The notes under the pieces: model-generated
What the model was told of the DNA's origin: nothing
What the model saw: the letters and a program-made list of their open reading frames with translations, nothing else
The model's database searches: none
NCBI RefSeq assembly: GCF_008369325.1
Contig: NZ_VOBI01000023.1
Coordinates: 1 to 64,000, forward strand
DNA: 64,000 bases
Source of the DNA: Pseudomonas sp. ANT_H12B
GTDB lineage: Bacteria; Pseudomonadota; Gammaproteobacteria; Pseudomonadales; Pseudomonadaceae
Direction: 5' to 3'
Part shown: in pieces, positions 44,410 to 52,051 of the stretch
Position numbering within the stretch: position 1 is the first letter of the stretch
How the letters are laid out: each line of letters starts with the position of its first letter
Program-made: the position numbers and the translations under genes

Positions 44410-45096
44410 ATGAACGTCATCGACAAGCTTCGCGAACGCATCAAACAAAAGGGTCTGAGCGGCACGTTCAACACGCTGTGGAAGCGTTATGTGTTCTTCC
44501 ATTGGGAGCTATTGTGGATGGAGCGCGACCTGGTCAGTGCGGTACCGCCGCACAAGCTGCGTCCGTACTCCGGCGTGCGCCTGGTCACCATCACGGCTGA
44601 AAACGCCACGGCCTTCACCAAGCACTTCGGCGACCGCGTCGACACCATGGCCGAGCTCGCCGCCGAAGGTCACACCGGGCAAATGTACCTGGACGAAGAC
44701 GACCATGCCATCGGCTTCATCTGGGGCAGCATGCACGACTATCACGACCGTCACTATTACGGCTGCTGGTTTGCGGTCAAACCCGGTGAGTTCTTCGAAT
44801 TCGGTGGCGAGATGACCCGCAGCTACTTCGGCACCAGCCTGTCGGTGGACGCCCAGATCAACCTCTGGGCGGCGATGGCAGCCCAGGGCTGCAACAAGGT
44901 GGTGGACGTCTGCGAAACGCACAACATCCCGGCACTCAAGCTGCACATCCGCATGGGCTATCACGAACAGGGCCGCGTGACCCACGTCTATGGCCTGTTC
45001 GGTCGCTGGCGCTTCTACCGCGAAACTTCCTACGAAGGATCGCGCCTGGACCCACTGCGCAAACCAGAACGGCCGGCGGTGACGGCGTCGGCTTAA
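44410..45096 (+). CDS. GNAT-like protein, copy 2
   Basis: 228 residues, clearly a duplicate of the protein at 41611: shared HKLRPY, HFGDRV(E/D)TMAELA, YHDRHYYGCWF, CNKVVDVCETHNIPALKLHI and FGRWRFYRET. It has its own leader region (116 bases from the previous stop). GGAG precedes ATG 44410. Two diverged copies in one operon suggest related but different acceptors. Its stop overlaps the convergent methyltransferase stop by 4 bases. Confidence 0.7.
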   Translation: MNVIDKLRERIKQKGLSGTFNTLWKRYVFFHWELLWMERDLVSAVPPHKLRPYSGVRLVTITAENATAFTKHFGDRVDTMAELAAEGHTGQMYLDEDDHAIGFIWGSMHDYHDRHYYGCWFAVKPGEFFEFGGEMTRSYFGTSLSVDAQINLWAAMAAQGCNKVVDVCETHNIPALKLHIRMGYHEQGRVTHVYGLFGRWRFYRETSYEGSRLDPLRKPERPAVTASA

Positions 45097-45941
45097 GGCT
45101 GATTCACGGGTTTATCGGGTGGACCGTGGCGCGCCATTCGCTTCACCCCCATCAACGAAAAACACAACGGCAACTGCGCCGTCTGCTGCTGATAGCGGTC
45201 GTAGAGTTCCTCGCGGTTGGAATGCGGGTATTCCTTGAAGTGGCTGATCTGCAGCCCCGCCCCGATTGCACCGGTAAAGATGGCGCCCAGGGTGTGGACG
45301 AACCAATAGGACGCCGCAGACTGTTGTTCGACTTTGCCTTCGTAGACGATCGGCTGGTTTTGCACGAAGGGCTCGCTGCGAAAGTACGAGCTCTCCGGGC
45401 GATAGGGATCGGCGGCCTCGGGGTCGAACATTTCCAGGAACGGATGGGTTTCGTACACCACCAGCGCGCCGCCGGGTTTTAGCGTTTGCGCGACGTGACG
45501 GAAGAATTCGCCGATGTCCGGCATCCAGTTCAGTACGCCGATGGTGATCAAGGCCACGTCGAAGCGGCCCTGAAGTTCATGCGGCAGATGATGAATATCA
45601 GCCTCGATGAATTCGGGCGCATGGGGCGAGCGAGACGCCAGCTCCCGCGCCTGATCGAGAAAGGCCCCGGACTGGTCGACGCCCACCACGCTGCACGCCC
45701 CCAGCGCAAACAGCGAAAGACTTTCACGGCCGTTGTTGCAGCCCAGTTGCACCACGTCTTTGCCATCGACACCGACCTGCTCAAGTAACTCGGTCAGGGT
45801 CTCATCCAGGCAGGAAAAATCCCCATGGCCCACGTCGGTCAAACGGGCTTGCCATTCAGGGGTGTCTTTGTGGTGTCGGGCGGAATCGTTCCAGGCATCG
45901 CGGTTGCTGGCGATGGCATTTTCTTTTGTCGGCATTTCCAT
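45093..45941 (-). CDS. SAM-dependent methyltransferase
   Basis: About 282 residues, class I fold: motif I VVQLGCNNGRESL, VVGVDQSGAFLDQA, EADIHHLP, ALITIGVLNWMPDIGEFFRH and TLKPGGALVVYETH. Substrate unknown; related proteins methylate small molecules. I use ATG 45941, six bases after GGAG; the open frame extends to 46046. It converges on the EPS operon and is not part of it. Confidence 0.85.
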   Translation of the reverse strand: MEMPTKENAIASNRDAWNDSARHHKDTPEWQARLTDVGHGDFSCLDETLTELLEQVGVDGKDVVQLGCNNGRESLSLFALGACSVVGVDQSGAFLDQARELASRSPHAPEFIEADIHHLPHELQGRFDVALITIGVLNWMPDIGEFFRHVAQTLKPGGALVVYETHPFLEMFDPEAADPYRPESSYFRSEPFVQNQPIVYEGKVEQQSAASYWFVHTLGAIFTGAIGAGLQISHFKEYPHSNREELYDRYQQQTAQLPLCFSLMGVKRMARHGPPDKPVNQP

Positions 45942-46115
45942 TGCGCGCTCCAGATCTCGGGTCTTGTGACTGCACGAGTCTAGATCAGCGTTTTGCATAA
46001 CCATTGGGCATTTGTTGGGACTTTGTAAATCGGGCACCACGAACACGTGCTCGTACGGCAGCTATAGTTAATGGCCTTGGGGAAATGCGGGAAAACCGAT
46101 TTCGCAGGTGCTGCC

Positions 46116-46502
46116 ATGAAACAAACCGACCTGACGCTGTTGTTCACCCTCTGCCTGACCGCCGCAAGCGGTTTACAGGCGGCTGACGAGCTGACACCCA
46201 CTACCGATTACAGCAGTGAGTTCAACTATTACGGGGACAACCAGCCTTTTGCCCATCCCGTTCCGCCGTCCATGAGCACGGTGCCACCGCGCTCATACAT
46301 CCCGACAGCGCCCCAGGATTTCATCCCGATTGCGAGTCAGCATGAGTTCTACGACTCAAGATTGCCGACGGTAGCGGACGCCACCGTTCGAGTGTTCATC
46401 CGCGCCTACGATTCCGAGCGCGGAGTCTACGTGAACGAAGAAGTGCTTGACCCCACGTGCCTGCTCGAGTGCCTCAGCCGCCAGGGGCCATTGATGCATT
46501 AA
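46116..46502 (+). CDS. Small secreted protein of unknown function
   Basis: 128 residues. Signal peptide MKQTDLTLLFTLCLTAASGL ending QAADE; the mature part is rich in Pro, Ser, Thr and Tyr (FNYYGDNQPFAHPVPPSMST, YIPTAPQDFIPIASQHEFYD) and ends with two Cys in LDPTCLLECLSR. It lies 3 bases from the stop of the converging response regulator. It may belong to the matrix system by position only. Confidence 0.7.
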   Translation: MKQTDLTLLFTLCLTAASGLQAADELTPTTDYSSEFNYYGDNQPFAHPVPPSMSTVPPRSYIPTAPQDFIPIASQHEFYDSRLPTVADATVRVFIRAYDSERGVYVNEEVLDPTCLLECLSRQGPLMH

Positions 46503-46505
46503 ACC

Positions 46506-47933
46506 TTACCACTGGCGTTTGTCCGGGCGCGCAAGGCCGAGTTTTTCGATCCGGTAACGCAACATGTCGCGGCTCAGGCCCAGCAACCGCGCGGACTTGG
46601 TGACGTTCCAGTCGGTCTTGTCGAGCATCTTGCGCACCATGTCGCGCTCCACTTCCGGCAGGTTCATCGACTCGGTGCCGTTGTAGACCGGACGCGGCTC
46701 GTGATGCTGCTCCTGCACAAACGCCGGCGGATCATCCACCAGGCTCAGGCAGACGTTCAACTGATGGGCGGCGATGCTGTCGCTCTGGGCCAGCAATACG
46801 GTTTGCTCAAGCATGTTGCGCAATTCGCGCACATTGCCCGGCCAACTGTAGCTGAGCAGCAATTCTTCGGCCTGGTTGCTGAAATGCAGGTGCGGCTTGC
46901 CATAACGTTTGCCGTGGATCGCCAGAAAGTGTCGAGCCAGCAGCAGGATGTCTTCGCCCCGGGCGTACAGGCGCGGCACCTTGATCGAGATGATGCGCAA
47001 ACGAAAAAACAGGTCGCGACGGAACTTGCCCTGCTGGACCATTTGTTCGAGGTTGCAATTGGTCGCGCTGATCACCCGCAAATCCACTTTGCGCTCCTTC
47101 ACCGAGCCGACCCGGCGAATGGTCCGGTCTTCCAGCAGCTTCAGCAGTTTGGCTTGCAGCAACAGGTCCATTTCACCGACTTCATCGAGAAACAGCGTCC
47201 CGCCATCGGCCGCTTCCACCAACCCGACACGACGGTCCTTGGCATCGGTGAAGGCGCCCTTCTCGTGGCCGAACAGCTCCGACTCCACCAGGTTGGAAGG
47301 AATCGAAGCGCAGTTGAATTCAATAAACGGGCCTTTGGCGCGAGGGCCGTCGAAGTGCAGCGCCCGGGCGACCAACTCCTTGCCGGTACCGGTCTCGCCT
47401 TCCACCAGTACGGGCGGCAGGTCGGTGTTGGCCATGCGGCGTTCGGCGTCGAGCAATTGGCCGATGGTGTTTTTCAGATAAAGCATGGGCGCCGATTCGC
47501 CGATCAATGCCTGCACCCCTGACTTTTGCGCTTCGCGCTCCTGATAGAACGACAGCGTGCGCTCCATTCGATCAGTGGCCAGGGCCTTGTCCAGCAGCAA
47601 CTTGAGTTCCGGCAAGGCCACCGGTTTAGTGACGTAATGGAAAGCGCCCTCTTTCATCGCCACCACGGCGTCTTCGACGTTGCCGTAACCGGTCATCATG
47701 ATCACTTTCAGATCCGGCGCGCTGATGCGCAGCTTCTGGATCAGGTCGTGACCGCTCATGCCCGGCAGCGAATTATCGGTCAGCACCACGTCAGGAACGA
47801 ACGTGCTCAATTGCTCCAGTGCGTCCTCAGCCGAGTGGCAGACCGTCACCTCGAAGTCTTTGCGCTCCAGGTAGGTCTGAATATTCTCGGCCAGGAGTTC
47901 ATCGTCCTCGACCAGCAGAATGCTGTGCTCCAT
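46506..47933 (-). CDS. NtrC-family response regulator with GAFTDA motif
   Basis: 475 residues: receiver domain (phosphoacceptor Asp53 in VVLTDNSLPGMSG), AAA+ domain with Walker A GETGTGKE (179-186) and SELFGHEKGAFTDA, and a Fis-type helix-turn-helix (NVTKSARLLGLSRDMLRYRI). It should activate sigma-54 promoters. The GAFTGA loop that touches sigma-54 reads GAFTDA (226-231), a rare substitution at the fifth position. It is translationally coupled to the upstream kinase (35-base overlap) and probably controls the promoters at 50173 and 51977. Confidence 0.92.
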   Translation of the reverse strand: MEHSILLVEDDELLAENIQTYLERKDFEVTVCHSAEDALEQLSTFVPDVVLTDNSLPGMSGHDLIQKLRISAPDLKVIMMTGYGNVEDAVVAMKEGAFHYVTKPVALPELKLLLDKALATDRMERTLSFYQEREAQKSGVQALIGESAPMLYLKNTIGQLLDAERRMANTDLPPVLVEGETGTGKELVARALHFDGPRAKGPFIEFNCASIPSNLVESELFGHEKGAFTDAKDRRVGLVEAADGGTLFLDEVGEMDLLLQAKLLKLLEDRTIRRVGSVKERKVDLRVISATNCNLEQMVQQGKFRRDLFFRLRIISIKVPRLYARGEDILLLARHFLAIHGKRYGKPHLHFSNQAEELLLSYSWPGNVRELRNMLEQTVLLAQSDSIAAHQLNVCLSLVDDPPAFVQEQHHEPRPVYNGTESMNLPEVERDMVRKMLDKTDWNVTKSARLLGLSRDMLRYRIEKLGLARPDKRQW

Positions 47934-49395
47934 ATTCCCCTCCCGTTGCCACTTTGAAGTTGAGACTAACGCGGGTTCCTTCCTGCTCCTGGCTGGTCAA
48001 TTGGACCGAGCCTTCGAAACGCTCCATTATTCTTTTGACCAGGGCCAGGCCAACGCCCAACCCTCCTTGTTTGGTAGTAAAAAACGGCTTGAAGACCATC
48101 AGTTGCTGCTGTTTGGTCATGCCTTTGCCGGTATCGCTCAGGACCATGCGCAAGTACCCGGGCGTTGGCGAATCAATATCAATACTCAGAACGCCGCCCT
48201 TGGGCATGGCTTCCAGCGCATTGGCAAACAGGCTATTGAGAATTTGCGTGAGCAACACCTGCTGGCTGACGATCGGTGGACAGCTTCGTGGCGTGAAGCG
48301 CACCTCGACGTTAGAGCGCTTGATCAATGCCTCGAAGGCACTCAGGGTGTCGTCGATGGCCAGCATCAGGGCCACAGTTTCACAGTCGTCATTCATCGGT
48401 CGCAACGACACCAGCAATTCGCGGACCCAGCGCGACATGCGATCGACCTGGTTGATGATGTCGCCGATGTTCTTCTGCGCGTTCTGGCTGGCGATTTCCT
48501 GGGCCAGTTCGGCGCTGGAACGTATGTTCGCCAACGGATTGCGCAGGCTGTGAGCGACCGCCGAGGACATTTCCCCCAGCGCGGCAAAGGTCTCGTTGTT
48601 GATCAATTGTTTCTGCTGGCTCTGCAGCAGTATTGCCGCACGCCGCACAATCCAGAACAGCCCCAGGTAGATGGCCGCCCCGCCGAGCAAGGTCGCCAGC
48701 CAGATCGACTTGAAGCCACGCTGGATGCGCTCCACCAGGTCCGCCGGTTCCTTGTAGATCTCCACCATGGCGATCACTTTGCTCTTGTCGGCATTGAACA
48801 TCGGGATGTAGTTCTCGATGAACAAATACTTGGGTTCGCGCAACAGCATCTGTTCGGGGCGCTCTTCGTCGACCTGGTGGTAGCTGGTGGACACCGGCTC
48901 CTTCATTTCAAAAGATTCGTCCAGCTCCTCGTCGCCCTCGATGCGCACGCCGATCAGCTGCGGGTTAGTGGACCAGACCACGGTGCGATCCAGGGCGTAT
49001 ACCGTGGCCAATAGAACGTCCGGCAGATGCTCAATATGATCCAGAAACTCAATGCGTGAGGCGGCACGAGACGCCGGAGGCACATCCGGGTAGGCGTTGT
49101 CCTGACGCGGATCGAGCATTTCGCCCATGGTTCTGTTCGGGGCAATCGCGGCATGGCGAATTTCGGCATCACCAATGGCCTGAACGAACTGCGCCGTCAG
49201 CATGGAATCACGCTCAATGCTCTCATCGACCACGAAACGCGTGGAAATATAGCCCAGCCCCAGCGCCACGGCGGCGATGATGAAAAAGCTGCCCAAGGAA
49301 AACCAGCGCAACAAATTGAACTGTCCGCGCCAGCCCTTGCCTTCTGCTGCCGGCGTATCCGGCGCAGGTACTTTTTGTTGTTCCAGTATCTGCAT
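47899..49395 (-). CDS. Sensor histidine kinase, copy 1
   Basis: 498 residues: TM1 at about 32-52, a periplasmic sensor of about 180 residues (YISTRFVVDESIERDSMLTA, IEFLDHIEHLPDVLLATVYA, LFIENYIPMFNADKSKVIAM), TM2 (SIWLATLLGGAAIYLGLFWI), H-box ALGEMSSAVAHSLRNPLANI, N-box LTQILNSLFANALEAM, and DTGKGMT and GGLGVGLALVKRI for ATP. The C-terminal end overlaps the regulator gene, so they are a cognate pair. The kinase at 50318 is a full-length paralogue. Confidence 0.9.
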   Translation of the reverse strand: MQILEQQKVPAPDTPAAEGKGWRGQFNLLRWFSLGSFFIIAAVALGLGYISTRFVVDESIERDSMLTAQFVQAIGDAEIRHAAIAPNRTMGEMLDPRQDNAYPDVPPASRAASRIEFLDHIEHLPDVLLATVYALDRTVVWSTNPQLIGVRIEGDEELDESFEMKEPVSTSYHQVDEERPEQMLLREPKYLFIENYIPMFNADKSKVIAMVEIYKEPADLVERIQRGFKSIWLATLLGGAAIYLGLFWIVRRAAILLQSQQKQLINNETFAALGEMSSAVAHSLRNPLANIRSSAELAQEIASQNAQKNIGDIINQVDRMSRWVRELLVSLRPMNDDCETVALMLAIDDTLSAFEALIKRSNVEVRFTPRSCPPIVSQQVLLTQILNSLFANALEAMPKGGVLSIDIDSPTPGYLRMVLSDTGKGMTKQQQLMVFKPFFTTKQGGLGVGLALVKRIMERFEGSVQLTSQEQEGTRVSLNFKVATGGEYGAQHSAGRGR

Positions 49396-49490
49396 GGGAC
49401 CTTCCTGGATGCTTGCATCAAGCCCTTTTTAGCCGTGTTTCAGATCAGTGTAGGTGGCATTGATCGTGGCCGACGGCCCAATGATAGTAA

Positions 49491-50129
49491 TTAGCCGCTA
49501 TCGGGATTGAACCGCCAATGATTGCTGACGATCAGGCTCAGGTTGTGGTCCTTGCTGCGTCCGTTGTCGACGCCTTCGATAAACAGCCCGAGTTTTTTTC
49601 GCAGATCGGTGACCTCGGCGAGTTCCCCGGTGAGAAACTTCCAGCCCGGTCCGACCTTGAAGCGTTGTGCATAGGCCTTGAGCACTTCAGGCGTATCGCT
49701 CAGGGGATCGATGCTGATGGAGTAGAAAAAGATGTCCTGGCCGACCCGATCCCCCAGCAATTTCTGCACCTGACGCAAACGCGCGGTTTCCAGTGGGCAA
49801 GAGTCACTGCACGTAGTGAATATGAAATTGATCACCACCACTTTGTCCCTGATCAAGTCATCGAAGAAATGCAGCTGCCGACCGTCCTGATCGGTCAGCA
49901 GGGTGTTGGGGAAATAGTCGCCACCCCAGGGTGTCGTCGACTCCGGCGACGCCGAGCCTGGCGCAGCAACCTCGTGAGCCACCAGCACCTGACTGACCGG
50001 CAGACAGGTGACGAGCATTAATGCCCGAAGAGCGAGCCAGGTTGCTGGACTCAACGTTCTTCTCAAACGTACGCGCAGTAGCGGCAGGAGGCCGAACCGT
50101 TTGGAGGGAGGCTGCGATTTATTGTCCAT
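49491..50129 (-). CDS. SCO1/SenC-family protein
   Basis: About 212 residues. A hydrophobic segment near the N-terminus (WLALRALMLVTCLPVSQVLV) is a signal or anchor. The thioredoxin-like core has FTTCSDSCPLETARL (CxxxC copper/redox site), YSISIDPLSDTPEVLKAYAQ and KDHNLSLIV with the conserved His. SCO proteins deliver copper or act as redox sensors. The open frame extends to 50234, but a sigma-54 promoter at 50188-50173 lies inside that extension, so ATG 50129 is the start. It sits between two kinases, like senC/prrC beside regB. Confidence 0.85.
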   Translation of the reverse strand: MDNKSQPPSKRFGLLPLLRVRLRRTLSPATWLALRALMLVTCLPVSQVLVAHEVAAPGSASPESTTPWGGDYFPNTLLTDQDGRQLHFFDDLIRDKVVVINFIFTTCSDSCPLETARLRQVQKLLGDRVGQDIFFYSISIDPLSDTPEVLKAYAQRFKVGPGWKFLTGELAEVTDLRKKLGLFIEGVDNGRSKDHNLSLIVSNHWRFNPDSG

Positions 50130-50172
50130 CACCAGCCGCCTCGAAGGTCGTAAAGGGGAGTGATGGGGGTTT

Positions 50173-50188
50173 TGCAAGGATCTCGCCA
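50173..50188 (-). promoter_or_regulatory. Sigma-54 promoter of the SCO-kinase-regulator operon
   Basis: On the - strand the sequence reads TGGCGAG-ATCC-TTGCA: GG and GC separated by exactly 10 bases, with a perfect -12 half. It lies 44 bases before the SCO start codon. Confidence 0.75.
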
Positions 50189-50317
50189 GACCTGTAACAA
50201 CTTTATACAAAAGCGTTAATGGTCGATAAAACAATGGCTTAACAACTTAAATGTGCCATTCGCGAGAAAAGCGACTGGGGGATGACACCCGCTAATGGGG
50301 AAAGCTCACACCCATGT

Positions 50318-51766
50318 TCAGGGCATCAACTTGAATGACAGACGGACGCTTGTGCCCTCGCCTTCACGGCTGCCCAGAGCCACTGCACCGCCGAAACGCT
50401 CCATGATGCGCTTGACCAGCACCAGCCCGACCCCGAGCCCGCCTTGCTTGGTGGTAAAGAACGGCCGGAAGGCCATGCTGCGTTGTTCCTCGGTCATGCC
50501 TTTGCCGGTGTCGCTCACCACCACGCACACGCCTCGGGAATCGGTTGGCTCCAGCGTGATGGTCAACGTGCCGCCCCGCGCCATCGCTTCCAGTGCGTTG
50601 GCGAGCAAACTGTTGAGAATCTGCGTCAACTGCACTTGCTGGCTCAGGACCATCGGTGTTTCTTTCGGCTCGAATACGACGTGGATCGAGGCTTTGGCAA
50701 TCTGCTGCTCGAACGCCATCAGGCTGTCATGCAGTGCCGCCACCAGATTCACCGGCTCGGCCTCGTCGTTGATCGGACGCAAGGACTGCAGCAGCTCCCT
50801 TACCCACTTCGACATGCGATCCACCTGGCCGATGATGTCGTTGATGTTCTTGTGCGCCGCCCCATTGTCGAACTCCAGGGCCAGCTCGGCGCTGGAGCGG
50901 ATGGTCGCCAACGGATTGCGCAAACTGTGGGCCACCGCCGACGACATCTCGCCCAAGGCGACAAAGGTTTCGTTGGTGATCAGTTGTTTCTGTTGCGCGG
51001 CGAGCAAAATCGCCGCGCGGCGCACGATCCAGTACAGCCCCAGATAAATCAGACCACCGCCCAGGGCGGTGGCCAGCCAGATCAGCACCAGGCCGCGCTC
51101 CATGCGACTGATCAGGTCTTTGGGTTCCTTGTAGATCTCGACCATCGCCGTGACGTTCTTGCCGTCGGCATCAAACAGCGGAATATAGTTTTCGATAAAA
51201 ATGTATTCCGGGGGCGTCACAAACTTCTGTTCCATGCGGCTCTTGTCTACATCGTGATAGCTGGCCGACACAGGGGTTTTGGAGGAAAACGCCTGATCGA
51301 GGTCTTCATCGGAGTGGATCGTGGTGCCCATCAATGCCGGGTTGGTCGACCAGATCACCATGCGGTCGAGGGCATAGATGTTGGCCAGGATCACGTCCGG
51401 CAAGTGCTCGATATGGTCGAGGAATTCGCCACGGGCATTGGCGCGGGCCATCGGGTCGACCTCGGGAAAATCCTTGTCCTTGCGCGGGTCGAGCAACTCG
51501 CCCATGGTCCGCACGTTGGGAATAGCGACGTGGCGCACCTCCGCCGAGGCAATCGCCTGAATGAACTGCGACGTCAGCAGCGCATCACGCTGAATGCTTT
51601 CGGTAATCACGAACCGCGTGGACACCGACCCCAACGCCACCGCCACCGTGCCGATCACCGCCATGCTGATGAGCGAAAACCAGCGCAGCAGATTGAACGG
51701 CTGTTTGCGCGAGCTCAGGTGGACATCGCCCTCTTCGGGCTGGTGCATTTTTACGGGCATATCCAT
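50318..51766 (-). CDS. Sensor histidine kinase, copy 2
   Basis: About 482 residues with the same layout as the kinase at 47899: FNLLRWFSLISMAVIGTVAV (TM1), FLDHIEHLPDVILANIYALD, YIFIENYIPLFDADGKNVTA, TM2 WLATALGGGLIYLGLYWIVR, H-box ALGEMSSAVAHSLRNPLATI, N-box LTQILNSLLANALEAM, GGLGVGLVLVKRI. It has no regulator of its own, so it may feed the same one. Several in-frame ATGs exist between 51868 and 51748; 51766 has the best spacing to a GGGA site. Confidence 0.88.
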   Translation of the reverse strand: MDMPVKMHQPEEGDVHLSSRKQPFNLLRWFSLISMAVIGTVAVALGSVSTRFVITESIQRDALLTSQFIQAIASAEVRHVAIPNVRTMGELLDPRKDKDFPEVDPMARANARGEFLDHIEHLPDVILANIYALDRMVIWSTNPALMGTTIHSDEDLDQAFSSKTPVSASYHDVDKSRMEQKFVTPPEYIFIENYIPLFDADGKNVTAMVEIYKEPKDLISRMERGLVLIWLATALGGGLIYLGLYWIVRRAAILLAAQQKQLITNETFVALGEMSSAVAHSLRNPLATIRSSAELALEFDNGAAHKNINDIIGQVDRMSKWVRELLQSLRPINDEAEPVNLVAALHDSLMAFEQQIAKASIHVVFEPKETPMVLSQQVQLTQILNSLLANALEAMARGGTLTITLEPTDSRGVCVVVSDTGKGMTEEQRSMAFRPFFTTKQGGLGVGLVLVKRIMERFGGAVALGSREGEGTSVRLSFKLMP

Positions 51767-51869
51767 GGACGTTGTTCCCGACATTTCCCCTATAGGGTTA
51801 TAGCCCACTAATGGCCGTTTGCCCGCCATTGGGGTTTCGTTCCCCGCCACCCTCCCCGTTATCCCCATC

Positions 51870-51889
51870 TGCCCCCAATGCTGGGGACA
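51870..51889. promoter_or_regulatory. 20-bp palindrome, candidate activator site
   Basis: TGCCCCCAATGCTGGGGACA: arms TGCCCCCA / TGGGGACA match at 7 of 8 positions when inverted. It is about 97 bases before the -24 element at 51978, the usual enhancer distance, and between two divergent genes. Confidence 0.55.
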
Positions 51890-51976
51890 GTGGCCCTGTC
51901 CTCATGGCTGGTGCTCTGACGGCGCTGGCGCGTCACACGCCTTGGTTCCGGGCCTTTCACGGACGTTTTCGCCGGT

Positions 51977-51992
51977 TGGTATGGAAGTTGCC
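51977..51992 (+). promoter_or_regulatory. Sigma-54 promoter of the secreted-protein/curli genes
   Basis: TGGTATG-GAAG-TTGCC has the essential GG-N10-GC spacing and a good -12 half. It is about 60 bases before the start at 52052. Confidence 0.7.
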
Positions 51993-52051
51993 AAAACCCT
52001 CTTAACTGACCCATCTCCATGGGGCAGGCATTCCGATAGAGGGATTAACTC

